A stretch of 64,000 nt of DNA from Veillonellaceae bacterium. GTDB taxonomy: Bacteria; Bacillota; Negativicutes; Veillonellales; Dialisteraceae. The notes beneath the pieces were generated by a model that was not told the origin of the DNA, searched no databases, and saw only the letters and a list, made by a program, of their open reading frames with translations. A program made the translations under genes and the position numbers. Position 1 is the stretch's first letter. The number at the start of each line of letters is the position of its first letter. Shown here one piece after another: positions 25,633-32,694 of the stretch. The DNA lies in NCBI GenBank assembly GCA_025992895.1, contig DAJPGA010000001.1, positions 1,003,001 through 1,067,000 of the forward strand. Reading direction: 5' to 3'.

Positions 25633-25764
25633 ATGGGAAAAATGATAGCCAGAGAAATCGACAACTTGACATGGAGAGTCGCAGGCTGCCTGCTTTTCAT
25701 CGGAATTTCCGCTCCGGCATTCCATAAGTTTTACAGAAACGGCATTGAGGAAAGAGAGTATTGA
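25633..25764 (+). CDS. 43-residue single-span membrane protein under T-box control
   Basis: The ATG at 25633 follows AAAGGAG and is the first start codon after the T-box terminator. The product is MGKMIAREIDNLTW, then a hydrophobic span VAGCLLFIGISAPAF and a charged tail ending in NGIEEREY. It contains one Cys in the span. I do not recognise the family. Its position makes it the primary regulated product of the leader, so it may be a small membrane partner in cysteine or cystine handling. Confidence 0.55.
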   Translation: MGKMIAREIDNLTWRVAGCLLFIGISAPAFHKFYRNGIEEREY

Positions 25765-25831
25765 TCCATGAAAGAAAAAGAAATTTTCCGGTGTATAATA
25801 AAGAAAAATGACGGGAAAGGGATGATTCCTG

Positions 25832-26845
25832 ATGGATGAGGAAAAACCGATCATATTGACCGCGCAGGGAAGTTTCTCTGCCGGTGGAAAGACGCTGAAG
25901 GCGGAAGGGACGTATGATCCTTCTCATGCGCTTGATTCTGCCGGACAGACAAAGCATGTCGATCATGCCTATGTGTTTTATCAGGTGCCAAAGGATGCCA
26001 GACCGAACGCTCTTGTGTTCCTCCATGGAGCCGGGCAGAGCGGAGCCGCATGGGAGACGACGCCTGACGGGCGCGAAGGCTTCCAGACGATATTCCTCCG
26101 TAAGGGATACAAGGTATTCCTGATGGACCAGCCGGGACGCGGCAGGGCGGCGAGTGTTTCGACAAGTGCATCCGTCGAGCCAAAACTGGACGAAGCGCTT
26201 TGGTTTGATATTTTCCGCTTCGGCCATTATCCGGAAAGATTTCCCGGCGTGCAGATTCCTGAAGGGGAAGAGGCCGCCGACCAGTTCTGGCGGAGGGTAA
26301 CACCGGATACTCGTACATTTGATGCCGAGCTTGTCTCGGATACACTCTCAGCGGCAATCGACCGTGCAGGGCCTTCTGTCATCGTGACGCATTCGCGGGG
26401 AGCCGGAGCAGGCTGGCGTGCTGCCATGAAGAATGACAATGTCAGGGGCATCATTGCACTGGAACCGGGCGTTGGATTCCTCTTTCCTGATGACGATGTG
26501 CCTGATCCATTGATTTCCACAAGCCCCTTTGGCGCGCTTAAGGCAGAAGGCGTCGATCCGAGGGATTTCCACAAGCTGACGGAAATCCCGATCCTCATGA
26601 TTTTCGGAGACAATATCCCAGACGACATGACACGCTGGGGCGGCGAGGACAACTGGAGAGTCCGCCGCATGGAAGCGGAAAACATGGCAGAAGAAATCAA
26701 CAGGCAGGGCGGGGATGCCCGTGTCATACGGCTTCCTGACGTCGGAATCCATGGGAATACGCATTTCCTTTTCGAGGATCTGAATAACCGTGAAATCGCG
26801 GATCTCATGGAAGACTGGATGATCGAAAAGGAACTGGACAGGTAG
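25832..26845 (+). CDS. alpha/beta hydrolase fold protein
   Basis: The protein has 337 residues and no signal peptide. The fold motifs are ALVFLHGAGQSGAAWE (oxyanion loop, near residue 60), FLMDQPGRGRAA, the nucleophile elbow VTHSRGAGAGW (Ser in SRG, near residue 190), the acid segment ILMIFGDNIPDD and a late His (GIHGNTHFLFEDLNN). It resembles the esterases of the alpha/beta-hydrolase group often found near sugar or aromatic catabolism genes; the substrate is unknown. It lies 67 bases after the small T-box-controlled gene. A TATAAT box at 25794-25799 may give it its own promoter. Confidence 0.82.
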   Translation: MDEEKPIILTAQGSFSAGGKTLKAEGTYDPSHALDSAGQTKHVDHAYVFYQVPKDARPNALVFLHGAGQSGAAWETTPDGREGFQTIFLRKGYKVFLMDQPGRGRAASVSTSASVEPKLDEALWFDIFRFGHYPERFPGVQIPEGEEAADQFWRRVTPDTRTFDAELVSDTLSAAIDRAGPSVIVTHSRGAGAGWRAAMKNDNVRGIIALEPGVGFLFPDDDVPDPLISTSPFGALKAEGVDPRDFHKLTEIPILMIFGDNIPDDMTRWGGEDNWRVRRMEAENMAEEINRQGGDARVIRLPDVGIHGNTHFLFEDLNNREIADLMEDWMIEKELDR

Positions 26846-26859
26846 GAAAATATCCCACG

Positions 26860-26888
26860 TTGACACGCCGTCAATTTAGTGATATTGT
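26860..26888 (+). promoter_or_regulatory. promoter of the second T-box transcript
   Basis: TTGACA (26860-26865) and TATTGT (26883-26888) are separated by 17 bases. Confidence 0.6.
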
Positions 26889-26894
26889 AGGTAT

Positions 26895-27158
26895 ATCGAA
26901 TAGAACAAATATAATGTTATGACGAAAAGAGTAGTCATTCAGAAGCCGTAAAAGCGAGTCCGGAGGGTGAGAGCGGACGCGGACAGGATGATGAAGTGCA
27001 TTTCCGAGCATCGAAGGCTGAAACGGCAGTAGGCTTTCCCGGGCGCTCCCGATACAGGGCAGAGGGTCTTAGGACTCTCAGAGGCATATCTGGCGACAGG
27101 TATGCGAATTTAGGTGGAATCACGAGTCTCTCGTCCTGAAAAGGACAGGGACTTTTTT
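26895..27158 (+). promoter_or_regulatory. T-box leader, predicted cysteine (UGC) specifier, second copy
   Basis: The layout is the same as at 25344-25601: AAAAGAGTAG, AGCGAGTCCGG..GTGAGAGC, the specifier segment TGAAG-TGC-ATTTCCGAGC and the T-box sequence TAGGTGGAATCACGAG. The terminator GTCTCTCGTCCT/AAGGACAGGGAC with T7 is at 27124-27158. The specifier context is the same as in the first leader, so both respond to tRNA-Cys. It controls the binding protein gene at 27201. Confidence 0.9.
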
Positions 27159-27200
27159 ATTTAGCAATCAACAGCCGGAAGGCAACGAGGAGGAAACTTT

Positions 27201-28073
27201 ATGAACAAGAAAACAAAAATCGCAGCAGCAGCACTTATTTCATCCCTTGCAGCAGGACTCATTGCCGGATGCGGCGGAGACAAGAAGGCAACTTCTTCTG
27301 CAGCTTCTGCAGCAGCTGACGGAAAGAAACACGTGAAGGTCGTCCTTTCCAGCACGGAACGTCCGCTTTCCTGGACCGATGAAAACGGCAAGACACAGGG
27401 CTATGAATACGATATCCTGGAAGCCGTCAACAAGAACCTCAAGGGCTACCACCTCGATCTCCAGGCTGTTCCGCCGGAAACACAGGATGTCATGATGGAA
27501 TCCGGAGATGCCAAGGTCGCAGCCGGCGGCTACTACCGCACACCGCGCCGTGAAAAGGACTACATCGTACCGAAGACACCGATCGGCGTATCTTCTGTCG
27601 AAGTATACATGACCAAGGAAAACGCAGCGAAGTACCACAGCCTTGAAGATGTCATCAAGGGCGGCGGCAAGCTCGTTCCGAACACACCGAACGGCGGCAT
27701 CTACAAAGTGCTGACAGACTGGAACAAGGAACATAACAACATCCTGAATGAAGTTCCGATCCAGGACGGCCTGACTCCGGCTGAACGTCTGAGCTCCCTG
27801 AAGAGCGGCCAGTATGATGCACTCGTTTACCCGAACAACCTCGGTGTAGAAGACATTGCCAAAGCAATGAAGCTGGACCTTGTCGCTCTCGACAAGCCGA
27901 TCAAAGTCAATGAAACCGTCCTCATCGTCAACAAGGATGAAAAGGAACTGGCCAATGAAATCGAAGCTGCCCTGGAAAAACTCTCCAAGGACGGCACTCT
28001 GAAGCAGATTTCTGAAAAATGGTATCACAGAAACCTCTTCGATCAGCTGGATGAAGCCAACGCACAGAAGTAA
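27201..28073 (+). CDS. amino-acid ABC transporter substrate-binding lipoprotein (predicted cysteine/cystine)
   Basis: The protein has 290 residues. The lipobox LIAGC places the acylated Cys at 24, followed by a Ser/Ala linker. The family 3 binding fold starts at about residue 48 (VKVVLSSTERPLSWTDENGKTQGYEYDILEAV) and ends with GTLKQISEKWYHRNLF, the standard C-terminal helix. The T-box leader makes cysteine or cystine the likely ligand. No permease or ATPase gene follows; the next gene is an M20 peptidase behind a terminator. This binding protein must therefore work with a transporter encoded elsewhere. Confidence 0.88.
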   Translation: MNKKTKIAAAALISSLAAGLIAGCGGDKKATSSAASAAADGKKHVKVVLSSTERPLSWTDENGKTQGYEYDILEAVNKNLKGYHLDLQAVPPETQDVMMESGDAKVAAGGYYRTPRREKDYIVPKTPIGVSSVEVYMTKENAAKYHSLEDVIKGGGKLVPNTPNGGIYKVLTDWNKEHNNILNEVPIQDGLTPAERLSSLKSGQYDALVYPNNLGVEDIAKAMKLDLVALDKPIKVNETVLIVNKDEKELANEIEAALEKLSKDGTLKQISEKWYHRNLFDQLDEANAQK

Positions 28074-28090
28074 GATTTGCCTCTGGGCGG

Positions 28091-28188
28091 TTTAAATGAT
28101 ACGATAGCCTTATTATAATTATATGTATAAAATAAGAGGCGGGATCGCAGCCCGGATCAACCGAGGGAAGCGGCCCGCCTCTTTTTGT
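28091..28188 (+). terminator. promoter-like boxes followed by a terminator hairpin before the M20 gene
   Basis: AAGAGGCGGG (28134-28143) and CCCGCCTCTT (28174-28183) form a strong stem with T5, enclosing a smaller hairpin. It probably terminates the binding-protein transcript. However, TTTAAA (28091-28096) and TATAAT (28114-28119) with 17-base spacing lie just upstream, so it could also attenuate a transcript leading into 28202. Confidence 0.6.
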
Positions 28189-28201
28189 GAAAGGACGATC
28201 T

Positions 28202-29560
28202 ATGGATTTGGAAAATAAGGGAGCCGAAATCAGCGCCCGGAATGAAAAGTACCTGCGCCATCTGCAGGGGCTGGTACAGATTCCTTCTGTATCAAGCGTG
28301 AATGATGAGCATACGGACTGGAGCAGGTTTGATGAGCTGCATCAGTACCTTCAGACGACATATCCGATGATCTATCAGAAACTGGAACTGACGGTGATCG
28401 GGAAGGCGAGCCTTCTTTTCCGCTGGCCGTCTGAAAATCCGGACAGAAAGCCTGTCCTTCTGATGGCGCATCAGGATGTCGTGCCGGCAGGCCGCGAAGA
28501 ACAGTGGAGCCATCCGCCCTTTGCGGGCGAGGTGGAAGACGGTTTCCTCTGGGGAAGGGGATCGGAAGACTGCAAGTCGCTCCTCTCGGCCGAAATGGAT
28601 GCCATCGAGGAACTTCTGGAAGAACATTTCAAACCTTCCTTTGATATCTACCTATCCTTTGGCCACAATGAGGAAGTGCAGTGCACACCGGACAAGAAAG
28701 GATCCATTCTGGCGGCAGAATACCTGAAGAGAAACGGCGTCGAGCTGGCCTGCATCTTTGATGAAGGCGGAAATATCATCGACAATGAAAGCGGCGTGAG
28801 GGCGGAAGTCGCACTGGCAGAAAAAGCGCCGAATGAATTCGTCCTCTACAAGGACGGTGATGGCGGACATGCCAGCCGCCCCGGAAAAGGAACAGTGCTT
28901 GGCGATATTGCAAGGGCCGTCGCCTCTGTCGAAGAACATCCGATGCCCTACCGCTTGACGCCGCTCGTCAAAGCCTTCCTCAAGGCTGAAGCGCGTTTCA
29001 AGGACAAGAAGACGGCCAAGGTGTACCGCCACCCGGGCAAGTATTTCAAAAAGCTCAAGAAGCTCGCCTCCAAAGACAGGACACTGGATGCCATGCTTCA
29101 TACGACATTTGCCGTAACGATGGCAGAGGGCAGCGCGCAGGCCAATGTCCTTCCGTCCCATGCAGAGGCAACGATGAGTGTCCGCATCCTTCAGGGTGAT
29201 ACCGTGGAATCCGTCAAGAAGTACCTGGAATCCATTATTCCCGAAGGCGTCCTTGTCAAAGTTCCTTTTGCTGAAAATCCAAAACGGGCAGGAAGCACGG
29301 ACAGCGATGTCTATGAACTCCTCTGTGATACGATCCATGAAGTCTATGGAGAAAAGACAGCCATCGTGCCAAAACTCATGCTCGGTGCTTCAGATTCCAG
29401 AAACTATGCCGAAGTATCCCCGGCTGTTTTCCGCTTCTCCGGCCGCGTAAAGACACCGAAATGGGGCGAAGCCCATCAGGTGGATGAAAGGATGCCGGTA
29501 GACAAGCTCTTCATGCCTGTTGATTTCTTCAAAACATTCCTTGGTAATTATAATAAGTAA
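28202..29560 (+). CDS. M20 family peptidase (PM20D1/carboxypeptidase S-like)
   Basis: The ATG at 28202, with AAAGGA upstream, gives 452 residues. The zinc motifs are LMAHQDVVP, FLWGRGSEDCKSLL (bridging Asp), FGHNEEVQC (Glu pair), CIFDEGG and a late His in GEAHQVDERMP. An inserted lid (about residues 210-345) contains GDGGHASRPGKGT. The HQDVVP and insert pattern match the PM20D1/CPS1 branch, which cleaves dipeptides or N-acyl amino acids. No signal peptide is seen, so it is cytoplasmic. Confidence 0.87.
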   Translation: MDLENKGAEISARNEKYLRHLQGLVQIPSVSSVNDEHTDWSRFDELHQYLQTTYPMIYQKLELTVIGKASLLFRWPSENPDRKPVLLMAHQDVVPAGREEQWSHPPFAGEVEDGFLWGRGSEDCKSLLSAEMDAIEELLEEHFKPSFDIYLSFGHNEEVQCTPDKKGSILAAEYLKRNGVELACIFDEGGNIIDNESGVRAEVALAEKAPNEFVLYKDGDGGHASRPGKGTVLGDIARAVASVEEHPMPYRLTPLVKAFLKAEARFKDKKTAKVYRHPGKYFKKLKKLASKDRTLDAMLHTTFAVTMAEGSAQANVLPSHAEATMSVRILQGDTVESVKKYLESIIPEGVLVKVPFAENPKRAGSTDSDVYELLCDTIHEVYGEKTAIVPKLMLGASDSRNYAEVSPAVFRFSGRVKTPKWGEAHQVDERMPVDKLFMPVDFFKTFLGNYNK

Positions 29561-29569
29561 AATATATAT

Positions 29570-29625
29570 AAGGGCTTTGGTGAAATGGATTCACAGGATT
29601 CACATTTTGCCAGGGCTCTTTTATT
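29570..29625 (+). terminator. terminator hairpin after the M20 gene, similar to the ends of the MITE at 11.5 kb
   Basis: AAGGGCTTTGGTGAAATG and CATTTTGCCAGGGCTCTTTT form a long imperfect stem. The arms resemble the AAAAGGGGCTGTGGCAAAATG hairpin at 11719-11767, suggesting a recurring terminator-like repeat in this genome. Confidence 0.6.
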
Positions 29626-29705
29626 GTCCGTTTATATTGTATTTATTTGGAGGAGCATACCTTCTATGGTACAATATACATGTTTTTCGGAAATGGGAGG
29701 GAATT

Positions 29706-30701
29706 ATGGATAAACCAGTCATAGGTACCGTCAAGCTTGACGGCTGGGCCGTACTGGCTCCGATGGCGGGCGTCAGCGATCTGGCGTACCGTGTCATAGC
29801 AAGGCGTTTCGGCGCAGCGATGACGACAGCGGAAATGGTCAGCGCCAAGGGGCTGTATTATAAAAACGGAAAGACAGAAGACATGCTGAAGATCGATCCG
29901 GATGAACATCCGGTAGCTCTCCAGCTTTTCGGAAGCGATCCTGAAATCATGGCGCTTGGGGCGCGCGAGATGGCAAAGGCGGGTCCTGATATCATTGATA
30001 TCAATATGGGCTGTCCGATGCAGAAGGTCGTCAAGAACGGCGACGGATCAGCGCTCATGAAGAATGTGCCGCTGGCCGCTTCTATCGTCAAGGCCATGGC
30101 AGATGCTGTGGATATCCCGATCACGGTCAAGATGCGTCTTGGCTGGACAAGGGATACGGAAAACTGCGTGGAACTTGCCAAAGCCGTCGAAGAGGCAGGG
30201 GCAGCAGCCATTACTATCCATGGACGCACAAGGGAAGATTTCTATACAGGAAAGGCGGACTGGAAGAAGATTGCCGAAGTCGTCAAGGCGGTTAAGATCC
30301 CGGTCATTGGAAACGGGGACGTCGTAGACGGTCCTTCTGCCAAAACGCTTCTGGAAGAAACAGGATGCGCCGCCGTTGCCATCGGCCGTGCTGCCTGGGG
30401 AAATCCCTGGGTGTTCAAGGAAGTGAATGCATACCTTGAAAATGGAGATATCATTGATCCGCCTTCCTGGGAGGAACGCCTTGCCATGGCAAGGGAGCAT
30501 CTTCACGGCCTTGTCATTGAGAAGGGGGAGAATGCAGCCGTCCGCGAAATGCGTGCGCATGCAAGCCGCTATTTCCACGGACTTCCTGAAGCCGCTGCCC
30601 TTCGCCGCGAAATCATGAAGGCACTTACCGAGAAGGAATTCGATGAGACGATTGACAGGTATGAAGAAGAAAAGCATCTGACCGAACCGTCAAAAATCTG
30701 A
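29706..30701 (+). CDS. dusB: tRNA-dihydrouridine synthase, DusB type
   Basis: The ATG at 29706, preceded by GGGAGGG, gives 331 residues. The FMN barrel motifs are VLAPMAGVSDLAYR, INMGCPMQKVVKNGDGSALM (catalytic Cys at about 103), ITVKMRLGW, ITIHGRTREDFYTG and VIGNGDVVDG. A helical C-terminal domain follows (REHLHGLVIEKGENAAVREMRAHASRYFHGLP). It reduces uridine to dihydrouridine in the D-loop of tRNAs with NADPH. The DusB subgroup is assigned from the N-terminal LAPMAG and the C-terminal helix pattern. Confidence 0.94.
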   Translation: MDKPVIGTVKLDGWAVLAPMAGVSDLAYRVIARRFGAAMTTAEMVSAKGLYYKNGKTEDMLKIDPDEHPVALQLFGSDPEIMALGAREMAKAGPDIIDINMGCPMQKVVKNGDGSALMKNVPLAASIVKAMADAVDIPITVKMRLGWTRDTENCVELAKAVEEAGAAAITIHGRTREDFYTGKADWKKIAEVVKAVKIPVIGNGDVVDGPSAKTLLEETGCAAVAIGRAAWGNPWVFKEVNAYLENGDIIDPPSWEERLAMAREHLHGLVIEKGENAAVREMRAHASRYFHGLPEAAALRREIMKALTEKEFDETIDRYEEEKHLTEPSKI

Positions 30702-30832
30702 TTCTTTCCGAACTCTCTCATGGAAATGAATGCATGACGAGAGAATCATTAGGAAAAATAAAGAATTGGTAAGATATGCATTATAATCATGTTGTCTTGC
30801 CATATATGGTACCTTTTTACAGTCAATTTTTA

Positions 30833-30861
30833 TTGACAAGGTAAAAGGGAAATATTAGAAT
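30833..30861 (+). promoter_or_regulatory. strong promoter of the purine operon
   Basis: A perfect TTGACA (30833-30838) and TAGAAT (30856-30861) with a 17-base spacer; transcription should start near 30868. Confidence 0.8.
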
Positions 30862-30867
30862 GATTAA

Positions 30868-31157
30868 AGAACGCGAGTAATAGAGCGTGGTGATCGTCGA
30901 AGCTTGTGCAGGTTTGTGCGCGCAGGCTTTTTTATCTCACTACGGAGAGGAGAAAAGATGTCCACTGAAATGGTCCTGCTTTCCGAAGGCATCCGGGCGT
31001 ATGGAATCGTATCCCGAATGACCTGTTCTGTTGCCGTGTGTTTCTTCAGGTCTTGTAAACCACTCCTCTTACGGGGGTCTGTGTCTTTGGCATAGTGTAC
31101 CCCTAAAGAGGAGATTTTTTGTTATACGGCTAAGCCGTAAAGAGGGAGGATATTACA
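30868..31157 (+). promoter_or_regulatory. purine operon leader with two terminator hairpins
   Basis: Terminator 1 is AAGCTTGTGC/GCGCAGGCTT followed by T6 (30900-30933), only about 65 bases from the start. Terminator 2 is CTCCTCTT..GGGGGT/ACCCCT..AAGAGGAG with T6 (31063-31120), followed by a small hairpin TACGGCT-A-AGCCGTA before the purE binding site. No purine, ZTP or guanidine-I/ppGpp/PRPP aptamer is recognisable by eye. The two terminators, with a short frame between them, suggest attenuation control of purine synthesis. Confidence 0.55.
30958..31095 (+). CDS. possible leader peptide (45 residues) before purE
   Basis: The ATG follows GGAGAGGAG at a good distance and opens 45 codons (MSTEMVLLSEGIRAYGIVSR, then a Cys-rich hydrophobic part). 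Its stop lies inside terminator 2, so translation would affect that hairpin. There is no homology evidence, and it may be fortuitous. Confidence 0.3.
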   Translation: MSTEMVLLSEGIRAYGIVSRMTCSVAVCFFRSCKPLLLRGSVSLA

Positions 31158-31649
31158 ATGCATGTAGGAATCGTTATGGGCAGTGACTCCGACCTGCCGG
31201 CCATGAAAAAAGCATTTGAAATCCTGGACGGATTCGGCGTTACATATGACGTTGCCATTGCTTCCGCTCACCGCACGCCAAAGAAACTGGCTGAATTTGT
31301 TGCGGCAGAAGAAGAAAAAGGCGCAGGCGCATTCATTGCCGGCGCTGGCATGGCAGCAGCCCTTCCGGGTGTGGTAGCCAGCCTGACTTTAAGACCAGTC
31401 ATCGGCGTACCGCTCTCCGGCGCAAAGCTCGACGGTATGGATGCGCTCTTCTCCATTGTGCAGATGCCATCCGGAATCCCGGTAGCTACCGTTGCCATTG
31501 ACGGCACGAAGAATGCAGCCTTCCTCGCTATTGAAATCGGAGCTGTCTCCGATCGTGAATTGTACAGAAAGTACAAGGAATACCGCGAAGAAGCCGCTGC
31601 TGAAATTTACAGAAAAGATGAAAAACTGCAGAAGGAATTGGGCCGTTAA
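31158..31649 (+). CDS. purE: 5-(carboxyamino)imidazole ribonucleotide mutase
   Basis: The protein has 163 residues. The phosphate and substrate loops are VMGSDSDLPAMKKA, ASAHRTPKKL and GAGMAAALPGVVA, then FSIVQMPSGIPVATVAIDGTKNAAFLA. It converts N5-CAIR to CAIR in purine synthesis. No purK lies beside it in this window; it may be elsewhere. First gene of purE-C-F-M; GGGAGGA precedes the ATG. Confidence 0.96.
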   Translation: MHVGIVMGSDSDLPAMKKAFEILDGFGVTYDVAIASAHRTPKKLAEFVAAEEEKGAGAFIAGAGMAAALPGVVASLTLRPVIGVPLSGAKLDGMDALFSIVQMPSGIPVATVAIDGTKNAAFLAIEIGAVSDRELYRKYKEYREEAAAEIYRKDEKLQKELGR

Positions 31650-31675
31650 TGAAGGCCTCCAAAGGAGAAAACGAA

Positions 31676-32539
31676 ATGAAAGAATACAAACCATTCAAAT
31701 CCGGCAAGGTACGTGAACTCTATGATCTGGGCGACAGCCTCGTTATGGTCTGCACTGACCGCGTTTCCGCTTTCGACAACATTCTGAAAGACCCGATCCC
31801 GCAGAAGGGCGTCGTTCTGAACCGCATGTCTGAATTCTGGTTCGATTTCACAAAGGACATCGTTCCGAACCACATGATTTCCATCGACACAAAGGATATG
31901 CCGGAATTCTTCCAGACTGAAGAATTTGAAGGCCGTTCCATGAAGACACAGAAACTCGACATGATCCCGGTAGAATGCATCGTCCGCGGATACATCACAG
32001 GTTCCGGCTGGGAAGGATACCAGAAAGACGGCAAAGTCTGCGGCATCACTCTTCCGGAAGGCCTGAAGGAATGCCAGAAGCTTCCGCAGCCGATCTTCAC
32101 CCCGTCCACCAAGGCTCCTGTCGGTGAACATGACCAGAACATTTCCATGGAAGAAGGCGTGGAATGGGTCGAAAAGTTCTTCCCGGGCAAGGGCAAAGAA
32201 TACATGGAAAAACTGTCTGAACTGACACTCGCTCTTTACAACAAGTGCGCTGACTATGCTCTCGAAAGAGGCATCATCATCGCTGATACCAAATTCGAAT
32301 TCGGCCTCGACAAAGAAGGAAACATTGTCCTGGGCGACGAAATGCTGACACCGGACAACTCCCGCTTCTGGCCGGCAAAGGGCTATGAAGCAGGCCACGG
32401 CCAGCCGTCCTTCGACAAGCAGTTCCTGAGAGACTACCTCAAGGCTCATCCTGGAGATACCGTTCCGCAGGAAATCATCGACAAGACGATTGCCATTTAC
32501 AAAGAAGCCTATGAACTTCTGACCGGCATCAAGTTCTAA
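31676..32539 (+). CDS. purC: phosphoribosylaminoimidazole-succinocarboxamide synthase (SAICAR synthetase)
   Basis: The ATG at 31676, with AAAGGAG, gives 287 residues; an in-frame start 9 codons earlier overlaps no good site. The motifs are SGKVRELYDLGD, VCTDRVSAFDNIL, ECIVRGYITGSGW, FTPSTKAPVGEHDQNIS, IADTKFEFGLD and LGDEMLTPDNSRFW. It condenses CAIR with aspartate using ATP. The length fits the longer, yeast-like PurC form. It lies 26 bases after purE and is followed by an attenuator-like hairpin. Confidence 0.96.
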   Translation: MKEYKPFKSGKVRELYDLGDSLVMVCTDRVSAFDNILKDPIPQKGVVLNRMSEFWFDFTKDIVPNHMISIDTKDMPEFFQTEEFEGRSMKTQKLDMIPVECIVRGYITGSGWEGYQKDGKVCGITLPEGLKECQKLPQPIFTPSTKAPVGEHDQNISMEEGVEWVEKFFPGKGKEYMEKLSELTLALYNKCADYALERGIIIADTKFEFGLDKEGNIVLGDEMLTPDNSRFWPAKGYEAGHGQPSFDKQFLRDYLKAHPGDTVPQEIIDKTIAIYKEAYELLTGIKF

Positions 32540-32555
32540 GATCGTATTTACAGAG

Positions 32556-32620
32556 TGCGGGAAAGGCTTTCCTTCCGCCCGGGAGCGGGGAGGAAAGCCG
32601 CCGCATTTTATATCCCGCTC
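32556..32620 (+). promoter_or_regulatory. terminator/attenuator between purC and purF
   Basis: A long stem (TGCGG..GGCTTTCCTTCCGC with GCGGGGAGGAAAGCC..CCGCA) ends in TTTTAT. The segment GAGCGGG (32583-32589) can instead pair with CCCGCTC (32614-32620), which would disrupt the stem. Mutually exclusive helices are the hallmark of an attenuator. Confidence 0.5.
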
Positions 32621-32694
32621 TGGCGGGTGCTCCCCAGAAAAAATGGGAGGGGTCATCCCTCCTGCTGTTTACAGAAAGTCAGGAGAATTCCGGA

